Assembly: GCF_009762795.1 (NCBI RefSeq)
Contig: NZ_CP046400.1
Location: 721,501-785,500 of the forward strand
Reading direction: 5' to 3'
DNA from: Pseudodesulfovibrio cashew
Lineage (GTDB): Bacteria; Desulfobacterota; Desulfovibrionia; Desulfovibrionales; Desulfovibrionaceae
Length of the DNA stretch: 64,000 nucleotides
Within the stretch, counting starts at the first letter, position 1. Each line of letters starts with the position of its first letter. A program made the position numbers and the translations under genes. Under the pieces are notes generated by a model. That model was not told where the DNA came from. It was given only the letters and a program-made list of their open reading frames with translations, and did not search any database. Shown one piece after another: positions 28,481 to 37,857 of the stretch.

Positions 28481-29989
28481 CTACCCGACGAAAAACGTCG
28501 AAACCTTGGCGATAACATTGTCAACTAGTCCCAGATGGAGGGTCTCCACTAAAAAAAACGAAAGAGAAATGAGGATGCCAGCCAAGCCGATGGAGTAAAT
28601 CAGTCGGTTGTGTCCGCGTTGCAAAGCCAGGGATTCCTCATTCTTCACCCTCGGCACTACGGCCAGCACCGGAATGCCGAACTCCTTGAGGTCGTCGAGG
28701 GTTTTAATGGAAGGATTAATCAAATCGATCAAGATGATAATACCCACACCTAGCCCGATGCCGGCCACTATCCCTAACAGGATAATAAGCGGACGGTTGG
28801 GGCTGGAGGGGGCGGAAGGCACAACCGCCGGATCAAGGACACGAAAGGTCATCGCCTTGTCTTGTAGTTCCATTTCCTTGGATACCTCGGAACGACCATA
28901 GCGAGAAACCAACTGTTCATAAATAATCGTCTCGTTCCTGCGCTTCCTCTCCAGCTCCGCCAGTTGGGAACGCGCGCCGGGGATCTTCTGGATTATCTCC
29001 TTGTTCTTATCAATCTCTTCTTGAAGATTTTTTTGCCTATTTTCGAGGGATGCCAACTCGACCTTGATGGACTGGTATTCCGGCGACCGATACACGGCAT
29101 CCAGCTCCCGCTGCCCATCAGTTCTTATCTGCCGTCGATTCTCAGCAATAGCGGCTTCCAACTGCCTGACCCGGGGATGGTTCTTAGTGTATCTTCCCAG
29201 CAACGTCTCTAGACTCTTTTCCTGTTCTTCCAACTGCCGCTTAAGCGGGGTGTTGCTGAGGAGCAGGTTGCGCGACGTGGTCAACGCGTTGACACGAATG
29301 CGTACCCCTTCCATTTCCTGTTCAGCATTCTCAATTTCCGCTCTCAACGCGGGCTCGTTGGAGGAAAGCACCACGCCCGCTTCGAGCTTGTAGGCGTCGA
29401 TCTCCTTCTCGGCAGCGTCAATACGCTTTTTGAACACTTCAATCTGCTCCGCCAGGAATTGTGTGGCCTCGAAGGATTCCTTGCGCTTGGTGGAGGTGTT
29501 TTCCTCAATATAAAGCCGAGTCAAAGTATTAACTACGTTTCTCGCCAGCACTGGGTCCGCATCGGCAAAGGAAATCATGAAGACGCCACGCTTCTCGTCC
29601 AAACGGATCCTTATCCGTTGCTGCAAACTCGCTATAAGACCATCCAACATCCTGTCCGTCTTGGCATTTAGATCAAGATCCAAGGCCTTGATCACGTTAA
29701 GCAACATACTTCTGGAGAGCATCGTCACTTTGATGGCTTTGATCTTCATCTCCATGGAGGGCGTAATCGCGATCCCTTTGACCAAATCACTAATCACGTT
29801 TTGCTCTATGAAAACGGTCGACTCCGCTTCGTATTTTTTGGGAATCACATAGCAGGTGATTATGGCAGAGAACATAATTGGTAAGGCGATCAGGACGAGT
29901 AGCCCCTTGCGCTCAAGCACAAGGGACACATAGCGCATAACATCGAAACCGCCTTCATTGGCGAAGGCATCGGAATGAGGAGAAGGCAT
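28481..29989 (-). CDS. Polysaccharide chain-length determinant (Wzz/GNVR type)
   Basis: The 502-residue protein has membrane segments near residues 35-55 (GLLVLIALPIMFSAIITCYVI) and 420-445 (PLIILLGIVAGIGLGVGIIILID), plus a third hydrophobic stretch at the end, with a long periplasmic coiled-coil region between (residues about 180-380 rich in E, K, R, Q). This is the Wzz/Wzc-N fold used by exosortase loci, without a kinase domain; the kinase is the next gene. It sets chain length and bridges to the outer-membrane export protein. AGGA lies nine bases before the ATG. An internal ATG at residue 18 is possible. Confidence 0.92.
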   Translation of the reverse strand: MPSPHSDAFANEGGFDVMRYVSLVLERKGLLVLIALPIMFSAIITCYVIPKKYEAESTVFIEQNVISDLVKGIAITPSMEMKIKAIKVTMLSRSMLLNVIKALDLDLNAKTDRMLDGLIASLQQRIRIRLDEKRGVFMISFADADPVLARNVVNTLTRLYIEENTSTKRKESFEATQFLAEQIEVFKKRIDAAEKEIDAYKLEAGVVLSSNEPALRAEIENAEQEMEGVRIRVNALTTSRNLLLSNTPLKRQLEEQEKSLETLLGRYTKNHPRVRQLEAAIAENRRQIRTDGQRELDAVYRSPEYQSIKVELASLENRQKNLQEEIDKNKEIIQKIPGARSQLAELERKRRNETIIYEQLVSRYGRSEVSKEMELQDKAMTFRVLDPAVVPSAPSSPNRPLIILLGIVAGIGLGVGIIILIDLINPSIKTLDDLKEFGIPVLAVVPRVKNEESLALQRGHNRLIYSIGLAGILISLSFFLVETLHLGLVDNVIAKVSTFFVG

Positions 29990-30000
29990 CTATACGATTC

Positions 30001-30804
30001 CTAGAAGAAAGTTTCTTTGGCTATGACGTAATCACCAGCTTGAAGCAGGATGTTCTGCTGCAACTCGCCTTTCTTCATCAGATCCTCCGTCTTGACGGTG
30101 ATCCGCTCCTTCTTGCCATCGTTGGTCCGGACGATGACCAGCTCATCCTCGTCGGCGTATTTGTTGAACTCACCGGCGAACAGCAGCGCATCAAGAACCG
30201 TAAGACCTTCCCGGAACAGGATTGCCTTGGGCTGGGCCACAGCACCAATAATGTATACATTTTGATCATACTTTACCGGAAGATAAATCGTATCCCCAGG
30301 TTCAAGCTGAATATCCTTGCCAAATTCTCCTTTGCTAAACACTCCGGAGAAATCGGACATTATCTTCTTACCGTCCCGATAGACATAGGCCTTGGTAAGA
30401 TCCGCTGTCGCCAAGCTGCCCAGCGATGCGAGCACATGCAGCAGAGTGGTGCGTTGGGACATCTCAAAGACACGGGGATCAACCCCTCCGCCCACGACAT
30501 ATACCCGACTGTTGACACTCCGGATCAAGGAAACATTGACGATAGGTTCCTTGACCAGCAGGGAGATCTGTTTGACCATGAGTTTCTTCAGTTCCGGAAT
30601 CGTCAACCCGGAAGCCGTAACGTCATCCACTCCGGGCATAGAAATCTTTCCGTCCGGGCGCACGATCACCTGTGAATTCAACTCTGGCTCGCCCCAAACA
30701 TGAACGGAGAGAACATCGCCTTCACCGATAACATAATCGTCGGCCCTGCAGACCGCAGGCACCAACAATGCCGCCAATACCACCACCAGGATCACTCTTT
30801 TCAC
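30001..30804 (-). CDS. Polysaccharide export outer-membrane protein (Wza-like)
   Basis: The 267-residue protein has a cleavable signal peptide (MKRVILVVVLAALLVPAVCRA-D) and the poly-export domain DYVIGEGDVLSVHVWGEPELNSQVIVRPDGKISMP, followed by SLBB-type repeats (VYVVGGGVDPRVFEM and VYIIGAVAQPKAILF). It forms the periplasmic and outer-membrane conduit for the polymer. There is no lipobox cysteine at the cleavage point, unlike Wza of E. coli. It sits 11 bases before the chain-length gene, its functional partner. Confidence 0.93.
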   Translation of the reverse strand: MKRVILVVVLAALLVPAVCRADDYVIGEGDVLSVHVWGEPELNSQVIVRPDGKISMPGVDDVTASGLTIPELKKLMVKQISLLVKEPIVNVSLIRSVNSRVYVVGGGVDPRVFEMSQRTTLLHVLASLGSLATADLTKAYVYRDGKKIMSDFSGVFSKGEFGKDIQLEPGDTIYLPVKYDQNVYIIGAVAQPKAILFREGLTVLDALLFAGEFNKYADEDELVIVRTNDGKKERITVKTEDLMKKGELQQNILLQAGDYVIAKETFF

Positions 30805-30835
30805 AATACTCTCCCCTTTGCCCTTTGTCGTAAGG

Positions 30836-32194
30836 CTAACGCCCCAACTTTTTCATCATCACGGAAATGGTATCGAACATGATGCGAAAGTCGAAAAGCA
30901 ACGTGTAGTTTTTAATGTAATACAGATCGTAGCGAAGTTTTTCAATGGCGTCTTCAACCGAGGCGCCATAGGGGTACCGCACCTGAGCCCAGCCGGTAAT
31001 ACCGGGCTTAACAAAATGCCGTTCAGAGTAGTAAGGAATGATTTTCTTCAAATCCTTGACAAACTCGGGCCGTTCGGGACGCGGACCTACCAGACTCATA
31101 CTGCCTTCAAGGACATTGAACAACTGAGGAATTTCGTCGATGCGGGACTTCCTGAGAAAAGCGCCCAGCGTGGTGATACGACTGTCGTTCTTCCTGGCCC
31201 AGACCGCACCGGATTCCTTTTCGGCGTCCTGGCGCATGGAACGAAACTTGTAGATAACGAAAGGCACGTCGCCCTTGCCCACGCGGACCTGCTTAAACAG
31301 GATCGGCCCAGGGGAATCGAGTTTGATGGCCAAGGCCACAAGCGGAAGAAAAGGCGAGACCCCCAAAATACCCACCAGGGAAAGCGCAATGTCGATCAAT
31401 CGCTTGACGATGCGACGCAGGCCGACAATTTTGAATCCCTTGGCAAAGATGAACCAGCTGGGAGTAATGTTTTCCAACATAAGCTTCTTGTTAACGCGCT
31501 CGTAAAACTCCGGGGCGTCAAGAATCTCCATGCCGCTCAACTTGCAACTGAGCACCTCCTGAAGGGGGAAAGAACCCCGACGTTCACTCAGGGACACAAC
31601 AAGTTTATTCGCCTTGACCTGCTTGGCTCGCTCCAAAATCCTGTTGCTGGGATTGTCCACCTGCGCGGCCGTATCGGCAAATTCGCCAGGGGCGCATTCG
31701 ATATAATCGCGGAACTGGTAGCGGCCACCTGAAGCCAGGGCAAGACCACGCATCTCATCGGCTAACTCGCCGTTGCCCACAATGACCACGCGATGCGCAA
31801 GGCCGGGGATCTTCTGCCAATGCCGGGAGAGAACGATCCAAAAAGACTGGAACAGACCGAAAAGACAGAGGATGAACATGACCATTTCTTCCAGACGCAA
31901 GAACAGGTCGGTCTGCCAGTAGATCAAAAAGGCCACGTTGGTAGCGAGGATGAGGCTGATGAACAGGCTACTGTGCCCGTCTGCCTTGTCGCGCATCTTC
32001 ACGTACAGAGCGAGATGGACGATGCAGGACGACACAAGTATTACTCCCGCCAGAGCGGCCAGGTCGAAACAACGCCCCTGGCAGACCGAGAGCATCTCCG
32101 ACACGTCGTTGAACACGAACATCGAACAGAAAACAAGTGCAAGGGAAAGGAATAGGAAGTCCTTGAATACCCTTATTGATGCGATTGCAACCAT
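30836..32194 (-). CDS. Initiating polyprenyl-phosphate sugar transferase
   Basis: The 452-residue protein has four or five N-terminal membrane segments, a Rossmann-like central part (RVVIVGNGELADEMRG, about residue 135), a further hydrophobic segment near 275 and the PglC/WbaP catalytic domain: KRLIDIALSLVGIL, DSPGPILFKQVRVGKG, YKFRSMRQDAE, LRKSRIDEIPQLFNVL, SLVGPRPERPEF and KPGITGWAQVRYPYG. It joins the first sugar phosphate to undecaprenyl phosphate to start each repeat unit. Its full-length architecture matches the exosortase-locus EpsB-type transferase. It lies 27 bases after prsT and 31 before the export gene. Confidence 0.94.
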   Translation of the reverse strand: MVAIASIRVFKDFLFLSLALVFCSMFVFNDVSEMLSVCQGRCFDLAALAGVILVSSCIVHLALYVKMRDKADGHSSLFISLILATNVAFLIYWQTDLFLRLEEMVMFILCLFGLFQSFWIVLSRHWQKIPGLAHRVVIVGNGELADEMRGLALASGGRYQFRDYIECAPGEFADTAAQVDNPSNRILERAKQVKANKLVVSLSERRGSFPLQEVLSCKLSGMEILDAPEFYERVNKKLMLENITPSWFIFAKGFKIVGLRRIVKRLIDIALSLVGILGVSPFLPLVALAIKLDSPGPILFKQVRVGKGDVPFVIYKFRSMRQDAEKESGAVWARKNDSRITTLGAFLRKSRIDEIPQLFNVLEGSMSLVGPRPERPEFVKDLKKIIPYYSERHFVKPGITGWAQVRYPYGASVEDAIEKLRYDLYYIKNYTLLFDFRIMFDTISVMMKKLGR

Positions 32195-32221
32195 GACCGT
32201 CTCCCTTTGATCAAAATGCGT

Positions 32222-34882
32222 TTAATCGCCTTTTATTTTCTTGAGCAATTTTTTTGCGTCAGCAGCCATGTCGCAACCATCGCAGTTGGCCACCTGTTCC
32301 AATTTGGCGATGGCCTGCTCGTTTTTTCCGGCTTTTTGGTAAGCATACCCCAAGTGGTAGGTGATATCGGGGTTGTCAGCCTCGATCGAAGCGGCTTTTT
32401 CCAGTATGGACACGGCTGCGTCCTGCTTCCCGTTAACTGCCAGCGCGTAGCCAAAGGTATCCATAACCGACGTGCTCCACGGCATCTGAAGGTACGCCTT
32501 GTAGGCCAGACGCAAGGCCTCGGCCGAAGTCCTTTCGTCGTCAAGATATACCATGGCCAGATTATTTAATGCAGGCACATACCGATCAGACAGTTCCAGC
32601 GCCTTGGTGTAGTCTTCCACGGCCTTGCTGCGATTCCCGAGACGACCGTAAACGTCGCCACGCAGAGAGTACGCTTTGAAAGCCTTGTCATTCTGTTTGA
32701 TAACCGAATCGAGATAGGTCAATGCCTTGTTGTAATTCCCGATGGCGGAGTAGTATTTGCCAAGCTCCTGGAGCAACACGGGACTGGGGCCGCACTTACC
32801 AACGCCCTCTTCGAGAGCCTTGCGCCAGTCGTCAAAATGATTGGCGCGCATGTTGACGTCAGCCAGGACAAGGTAGCCTTCCGGGGATTTGGGGGCGAAA
32901 TCACATATCTCGCGCGCCGTAGCAACCGCTTTGTCGAAATCCTTCATCAGCACAAATGTCCTGACACGCAGACCGAGCCCGGCATTACGATTCAACTTTT
33001 CCAGGTTGTCGCTCATGGCCAAAACTTCGTCGAACCGCTTCAGGCCGAAAAGCGTTTCCGCTTTCTGCCTTATCAGCGATTCATCGTTAGGATTCTCCTT
33101 GAGTCCTTCATTCAGGATGGCCAGGCTCGCTTCTGTATTACTTGATTTCAGCTTGCTGCCTGCGTAGGCAAGATAGGCGCTGGGATTGCCGGACTTGACG
33201 GCCTCCTTGTAAGTGGCCTCCGCCTCGTCAGCCCGCCCCAAGGTATCCAGGACCACGGCCTTGGCCAACTGCGCGCGCAGGAAGTTCGGATTATTCGTGA
33301 GCAATTCATCATACTCGATGAGAGCGTCCTCTGATTTCTTTTCGGCCAAAGCCATGGAAGCCAGCATCATGTACGCAGTCGGATTCTTAACATCCAGTGC
33401 CTTCGCCTTGGAAAGAAGCGTACGCGCCTTGTCCGGATTCCTTTCCATCAATTCCATCCGCGCCAAGTACACGTACAAAGCGACATCTTCCTTCTTGCCC
33501 GAAAGACCTTCCTCCAAAACCGTCCTGGCAAGATCTTTGTTGCCGTTACGCAAATAGAAGTTGGAAAGAACCAGACGCGGCCGGAGGTTATCGGGAGCGG
33601 CCTTTAGTGCACCTTTCAGAGCCGCCTCGCTTTCCTCCATGTCCCCCATAGAATAATGCAACGCGCCCATCTTCATGAAAGCCGCAGCGAAATGAGGATC
33701 TTTTTCTGTGATTTCCTTCAATTGCTCAAGGGCTTTGCCGGTGTCACCCTTAGCCAAATAGGCATCACCTCGAATCACGCTGGCAATGACATTGTTTGAA
33801 TCGACCTCAAGGATTTTCCGTGCTTCTGCGATGGACTCATTGTAGCGTTTCTGTTGCAGCAGAATCAGGCTGATCATCTCTCGCGCTTTCAGAAACTTTT
33901 GGGATCTGTCGGCAGCGATGCGCAACTGGGTGATCGCGGTTTCCAAGTCTCCCATGCCGTAATAGCTCATGCCGAGAAAGAAATACGACTCGGCATCGGG
34001 CCGAATGGCGATGGCTTCGTGGAATGCGTTTACCGCCGCTCCATAGTCTTTGAGAGAATACCGCAACATGCCTTCCAGCTTCTTGCCGAAAGGCACTTTG
34101 GGCGCGCCTTCACTCAGCTCTCGTACCAGTATCTTGACTTGAGCATAATCGCCATCCTCCAGCACTCCTTTGGCATAGGTGTACTTTGCGTAGGCATCTG
34201 TAGGATGGGCCTTAACTATCTGCTTGAAAATTGACTTGTACGCACCGGTGTCGCCATGCATCTGTGCGAGCCTTGCCTTGAAATACAGCCCGTTCCTGTT
34301 GTTGGGCTCCCTTTCCATCAGGCCGTCCACGATCTTTGCAGCCTCGGCTTCGTTTCCCTCGATGACATAGAGCTGGGCAAGGGCGAGCTGGGAATCCTCT
34401 CGGGCGGGCTCCAGTTCAATGGCCTTGGCAAAGCTCTTTCTGGCGTCATCATACTTGCCGACGCCCCAAGCGGCCCGTCCCAGCAAGGTATATCCTTCAG
34501 CCGAGTCAGTAACCTTACTCACAAACTCGGAAAGGTAGTCGAAAGCCCCCTGAAAATCCTGTCTGAAAAGCTTCAGCCTGCCATTCTCCAAAAGTAGGGC
34601 TGAGTCGTAAGGATTCTGCCGGGCGTATTTTTCAAACGCCTTTTCCGCCTGGTCCAGCTTGCCGGACATCAGATACGCTTTCCCCAGAGCGAAGCGGGCT
34701 TCCATATTCTCCGGAGAATTATCCAGGGCGGTCTTGAAGATAACTATAGCCCCCTGATAATTCTTCTCCGCCATATAATTTTTCCCCTCGGACATGAGGT
34801 CCTTGTCAGGTCCCTGTCCACAGGCATAAAGCGCACTACTCAACACGGTAATAATGAGAAGAAAACAAACGCGAAATTTCAA
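32222..34882 (-). CDS. prsT: TPR lipoprotein PrsT of the exosortase system
   Basis: About 886 residues from the TTG at 34882, five bases after GGAGG; a TTG at 34894 adds four residues inside the ribosome site. The N-terminal signal ends in ALYAC, a probable lipobox with a non-ideal tyrosine at -2, so the mature protein is likely a lipoprotein. The rest is more than twenty tetratricopeptide units (for example AIVIFKTALDNSPENMEARFALG and LGMSYYGMGDLETAITQLR). PrsT is a regular companion of PrsK/PrsR and XrtA, thought to scaffold periplasmic export proteins. It heads the operon behind a sigma-54-type promoter at 34950-34965. Confidence 0.92.
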   Translation of the reverse strand: MKFRVCFLLIITVLSSALYACGQGPDKDLMSEGKNYMAEKNYQGAIVIFKTALDNSPENMEARFALGKAYLMSGKLDQAEKAFEKYARQNPYDSALLLENGRLKLFRQDFQGAFDYLSEFVSKVTDSAEGYTLLGRAAWGVGKYDDARKSFAKAIELEPAREDSQLALAQLYVIEGNEAEAAKIVDGLMEREPNNRNGLYFKARLAQMHGDTGAYKSIFKQIVKAHPTDAYAKYTYAKGVLEDGDYAQVKILVRELSEGAPKVPFGKKLEGMLRYSLKDYGAAVNAFHEAIAIRPDAESYFFLGMSYYGMGDLETAITQLRIAADRSQKFLKAREMISLILLQQKRYNESIAEARKILEVDSNNVIASVIRGDAYLAKGDTGKALEQLKEITEKDPHFAAAFMKMGALHYSMGDMEESEAALKGALKAAPDNLRPRLVLSNFYLRNGNKDLARTVLEEGLSGKKEDVALYVYLARMELMERNPDKARTLLSKAKALDVKNPTAYMMLASMALAEKKSEDALIEYDELLTNNPNFLRAQLAKAVVLDTLGRADEAEATYKEAVKSGNPSAYLAYAGSKLKSSNTEASLAILNEGLKENPNDESLIRQKAETLFGLKRFDEVLAMSDNLEKLNRNAGLGLRVRTFVLMKDFDKAVATAREICDFAPKSPEGYLVLADVNMRANHFDDWRKALEEGVGKCGPSPVLLQELGKYYSAIGNYNKALTYLDSVIKQNDKAFKAYSLRGDVYGRLGNRSKAVEDYTKALELSDRYVPALNNLAMVYLDDERTSAEALRLAYKAYLQMPWSTSVMDTFGYALAVNGKQDAAVSILEKAASIEADNPDITYHLGYAYQKAGKNEQAIAKLEQVANCDGCDMAADAKKLLKKIKGD

Positions 34883-34949
34883 AACAGCCTCCAAACGACA
34901 TTAGGCTTAGTGATATGAACTGATCCTCTCCCGTAGGGTCTACTTTAAA

Positions 34950-34965
34950 AGCGAGATTCATGCCA
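34950..34965 (-). promoter_or_regulatory. Sigma-54 promoter for the prsT exopolysaccharide operon
   Basis: Minus strand TGGCATG-AATC-TCGCT has GG at 34964-34963 and GC at 34952-34951 with exactly ten bases between. A start near 34939 gives a leader of about 57 bases to the prsT TTG. It differs from the consensus TGGCACG-N4-TTGCW at two of the informative bases. The product of prsR in the same run is a sigma-54 activator. Confidence 0.72.
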
Positions 34966-35690
34966 AACAGCGCTAGATTATTTTAACCCAACCATATCAA
35001 ATGGATATTATGCATTTCTTGTTTTGACGTCTTTTTGTACGGCCACCTTTGTCTGGCAAAAGCGGACACAACAAACTTCCATGACATTACAAGAGAATCT
35101 TTGATTTTTTCAAATCAAGCAGCAAATAGCCTTTCGCTACCATAATCTACAACTGCTCAAAATAAATGAATTAATTCTTTAGGTTGGTTGCCTTACACTT
35201 TTCAACAGGCCTCAGAATGTCACTGACTAAATATTATGAAATTTTCTATTCTTTAGTTAAAACCAGTCAAATACACGGTTGCTTGGAGAAATGAGGGAGA
35301 AAAAAGCAATCCGTCCAGAAAACCGAAATCACGACCCTGCTATCACGTATACCTATCAATTAGACGGACGCGGAGCGCTCTCCTCTATTTCAGGAATTAA
35401 AACCATGTCCTGCTTTCCCAGACTCGCCACTCAGAATCCAACTGGCTTGAGGCCCTCACAGGCGACGGACTGAAGAATCCGAATCAGCACAAACCATGAA
35501 GCTGAAGATTGGTAATTTGAGATCTCAATAGATACCATGCCGGAATACATCCTGCATACGCAGCCGAACATGCGTCGGGAATAAACGATATCTCTCAGCA
35601 TGGAACAGGATTATGCACTGCGGGAGCGCCTCCCCGATTCGCAACCGTAAAAGACAACACAGGACTCAGAAACGACGAGGTTAGTAAATC
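34966..35690. other. Intergenic regulatory stretch between prsT operon and CPBP protease gene
   Basis: About 725 bases with no credible gene, visibly AT-rich in its left half. It contains an inverted repeat TTGATTT-TTTC-AAATCAA at 35101-35118, some 140 bases upstream of the prsT sigma-54 site, where an enhancer could stand, and an imperfect pair TTGTC...GACACAA around 35049-35072. A 64-codon frame at 35279-35473 looks like chance. I could not identify a convincing promoter for the protease gene. Confidence 0.4.
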
Positions 35691-36377
35691 ATGAGACGAG
35701 AGACATACGCCATCCTGGCTCGGACGCTTCCATTCCTTATCTATATGTCCTTTGTGGCACTGTTGGAAATTCCGACACTCTTCGGAAGCCAAGCCATGAG
35801 TCAGGGATTTCTCATCGAATCCTATCCGCTTAAGATCAGCATGGCCGCAGCAGCACTCTTCCTGTTCAGGAAATCATACACCGATCTGAAATTGAAGCCC
35901 CTTGCAGACGCAAAAATGACGGCCCTGAGCGTGGGAGTGGGCCTAGCGGTATTCATTGTCTGGATTAACCTGAATGTCCCATGGGCTATCCAAGGGGAAT
36001 TGACCACCTATGACCCTACAGGTGACTACCAGGGACTTTCGCTCTGGCTCATTCTCTGCTTCAGAGTCATGGGCGCAGTCCTAGTAGTCCCTATAATGGA
36101 AGAATTGTTCTGGCGTTCGTTCCTAGTCCGATACTTGGCCGGCAAGAACTTCGTGGAGGTTAAACCGGGGACCTTCACCCTATTCTCCTTCTCAGTCACG
36201 GCCCTCCTTTTCGGGCTTGAACACCAACTCTTCATCGCCGGAATCGTAGCGGGAATCGCATACAACTATATCTACTGGAAGGCTAAAAACCTCTCGCACT
36301 GCGTCCTTAGCCATGCTGTAACCAACACGCTCCTGGCCGCATACGTCTTACTTACCAGGAGTTGGCACTTCTGGTAG
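35691..36377 (+). CDS. CPBP/CAAX-type intramembrane protease of PEP-CTERM system
   Basis: The 228-residue membrane protein has about six hydrophobic segments and the motifs of the CPBP (Abi/CAAX) glutamic protease family: EELFWRSFLVRYL (E-E-x3-R, about residue 140), FGLEHQLFIAGI and LSHAVTN near the end. CAAX-protease-related proteins are regular members of PEP-CTERM/exosortase loci, although their substrate is not known. It reads away from the prsT operon and is followed after 170 bases by the PEP-CTERM gene. GAGG lies ten bases before the ATG. A role in processing sorted proteins or their leftover tails is inference. Confidence 0.83.
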   Translation: MRRETYAILARTLPFLIYMSFVALLEIPTLFGSQAMSQGFLIESYPLKISMAAAALFLFRKSYTDLKLKPLADAKMTALSVGVGLAVFIVWINLNVPWAIQGELTTYDPTGDYQGLSLWLILCFRVMGAVLVVPIMEELFWRSFLVRYLAGKNFVEVKPGTFTLFSFSVTALLFGLEHQLFIAGIVAGIAYNYIYWKAKNLSHCVLSHAVTNTLLAAYVLLTRSWHFW

Positions 36378-36407
36378 CCATGGAATTGTAAAAAGAGCCC
36401 CAAAAAC

Positions 36408-36417
36408 ATGTCGACAT
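36408..36417. promoter_or_regulatory. Palindrome upstream of sigma-54 promoter (possible enhancer site)
   Basis: ATGTCGACAT is a perfect 10-base palindrome centred about 75 bases upstream of the -24 element at 36488, a usual distance for a sigma-54 activator site. A direct repeat TTGCGC at 36428-36433 and 36440-36445 lies between. Binding by PrsR is inference. Confidence 0.35.
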
Positions 36418-36486
36418 CCTTAACACATTGCGCTTCAGCTTGCGCACAGAAAGAAAAAAAATACATAAAATCATATCGTTACAGTT

Positions 36487-36502
36487 TGGCACGCTACCTG
36501 CA
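36487..36502 (+). promoter_or_regulatory. Sigma-54 promoter of the PEP-CTERM protein gene
   Basis: TGGCACG-CTAC-CTGCA matches the sigma-54 consensus TGGCACG-N4-TTGCA at all but one informative base, with GG (36488-36489) and GC (36500-36501) ten bases apart. A start near 36512 leaves a short leader containing AGAAGGGG seven bases before the ATG. This is the best sigma-54 site in the window. Confidence 0.85.
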
Positions 36503-36547
36503 ATGTTCTAGCCAGTTTCGAACCAAATACCTAGAAGGGGCAAAACA

Positions 36548-37408
36548 ATGAAGAAGTTGGCTTTTTATTTCATCCTGGCAGTGGCCCTGCTTACTGTGCC
36601 CGCCGCGGCTCAAGCAGAAGTTATCGATGATTGGTCGTTGAACCTGACAACTCTGCAGGACCAAATTGATGGCCTGTATGGCGTTGGCAATGTGATTGTT
36701 TCGGATATCGACAACATCACTTACATGACGGCACAGACCACCAATACTACTATTTATCAGGACCTCAATGCCGCTCTGCAGCCGTACGAAGGTGCCAGCT
36801 TCACGGTTGATTCCTTGCTGGAAACTGTGGCCATCCACACCACCTCCAGCTCCATCCCGAGCAACGAGTCCACCTACCCCTTCGAAACCAACTACATGCT
36901 CTGGTACGAAGGCACTGGTCTGAGCGGCTACATCACCAACGTCGCTTTTGATGGCACCAACTACACGTTCGATTACGTCTACACCAGCGGTTCCATCACT
37001 CTGTACTGGGGCGATCCGACTTCTTCCGAGTACTTCGAAATCGCTGAGCTGAGCCTGGTCGACGGTGCTGGCGCTGCTATCACCGACAACAATGGCGGCT
37101 TTAACAACAGTGGTGGTACTGACCTGACTGCCCAGTTCACTTCGAATCCTTTGGGAACCCTCATCGACTTCGACCCCACCCTCTTCGGCATGGAAGGCGT
37201 CTACCCGAACCTTGACACCTTCCTGGTCTTCGACTTCGCCAGCAACCTTGTTAATGGCTCTGCGACGATCATCGACGGACAGTTGGTTGCGAGCATCGAA
37301 TCCTCGGCCACCATTACCCTGGTTGCCACCCCTGAACCTTCTACCTTCCTGATCCTGGGTCTCGGTCTGCTCGGCCTGGTCGGCTTCCGCAAGAAGTTCA
37401 CCGCCTAG
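36548..37408 (+). CDS. PEP-CTERM sorted surface protein
   Basis: The 286-residue protein has a signal peptide (MKKLAFYFILAVALLTVPAAAQA-E, residues 1-23) and a complete PEP-CTERM tail: P-E-P at residues 262-264, a hydrophobic segment TFLILGLGLLGLVGF and the basic end RKKFTA. The body is rich in threonine, asparagine, aromatic and acidic residues without an enzyme motif, as for many exosortase substrates. It should be exported, cut and transferred by the exosortase encoded at 14.8-15.7 kb. The gene stands alone behind a sigma-54 promoter and before a strong hairpin. Its codons are dominated by common C-ending ones, as expected of a highly expressed protein. Confidence 0.93.
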   Translation: MKKLAFYFILAVALLTVPAAAQAEVIDDWSLNLTTLQDQIDGLYGVGNVIVSDIDNITYMTAQTTNTTIYQDLNAALQPYEGASFTVDSLLETVAIHTTSSSIPSNESTYPFETNYMLWYEGTGLSGYITNVAFDGTNYTFDYVYTSGSITLYWGDPTSSEYFEIAELSLVDGAGAAITDNNGGFNNSGGTDLTAQFTSNPLGTLIDFDPTLFGMEGVYPNLDTFLVFDFASNLVNGSATIIDGQLVASIESSATITLVATPEPSTFLILGLGLLGLVGFRKKFTA

Positions 37409-37434
37409 TTAACCCTACCCCCCAAAATGGTATC

Positions 37435-37463
37435 AAGCGGGTGTGGCCAAGCCACACCCGCTT
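37435..37463 (+). terminator. Terminator hairpin after the PEP-CTERM gene
   Basis: A perfect 13-pair stem AAGCGGGTGTGGC / GCCACACCCGCTT with a CAA loop lies 27 bases after the stop codon. The following CATACGTTT is only a weak T tract. Confidence 0.75.
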
Positions 37464-37798
37464 CATACGTTTAGGGGCAACAACCTATTTTGATTTTAGC
37501 ATCTCCACGCAGCTCCGGCATCGCCTCCTCCCACTTCCCTCCCTCGAATCCCTAATAGTGACCACACTCTCGACTACGTGGTAGCGAAATTCCTGTTTGC
37601 CCCCCTATTCTGACAGCAAACAAAGAGACCAAAGCCAAGCCCCCATCTTTCCCACGCATCATACTTATCTAAATCAATGCAGCTTGGTATTACGCATGTC
37701 GGTTTTCCGAACAACACCGACAAAGCGCATGCCCACCCGGAAAACCCGCTAGCCAACATGAGCGATTGCGGCATCAGGCCACCGCCATGAAGCAAACG
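37464..37798. other. Intergenic stretch without recognised gene
   Basis: Between the two terminators I find no credible coding frame; a 73-codon minus-strand frame at 37574-37795 has no family resemblance and no ribosome site of note. It separates convergent transcripts. Confidence 0.5.
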
Positions 37799-37829
37799 AA
37801 AAGGCCGAGCGAGGGAGTCGCCCGGCCTT
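37799..37829 (-). terminator. Terminator of the PilZ/acyltransferase/E1 operon
   Basis: A 12-pair stem (AAGGCCGGGCGA / TCGCTCGGCCTT on the minus strand, one G-U pair) with a CTCCC loop is followed by T residues. It lies 28 bases after the stop of the E1-nitroreductase gene. Confidence 0.75.
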
Positions 37830-37857
37830 ACTGGAATAGTTTACTGATTGTGAGTCG

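Noticed and set aside
35279-35473. 64-codon frame in the prsT-protease gap
   Set aside because: No family resemblance or convincing ribosome site, and low-complexity composition.
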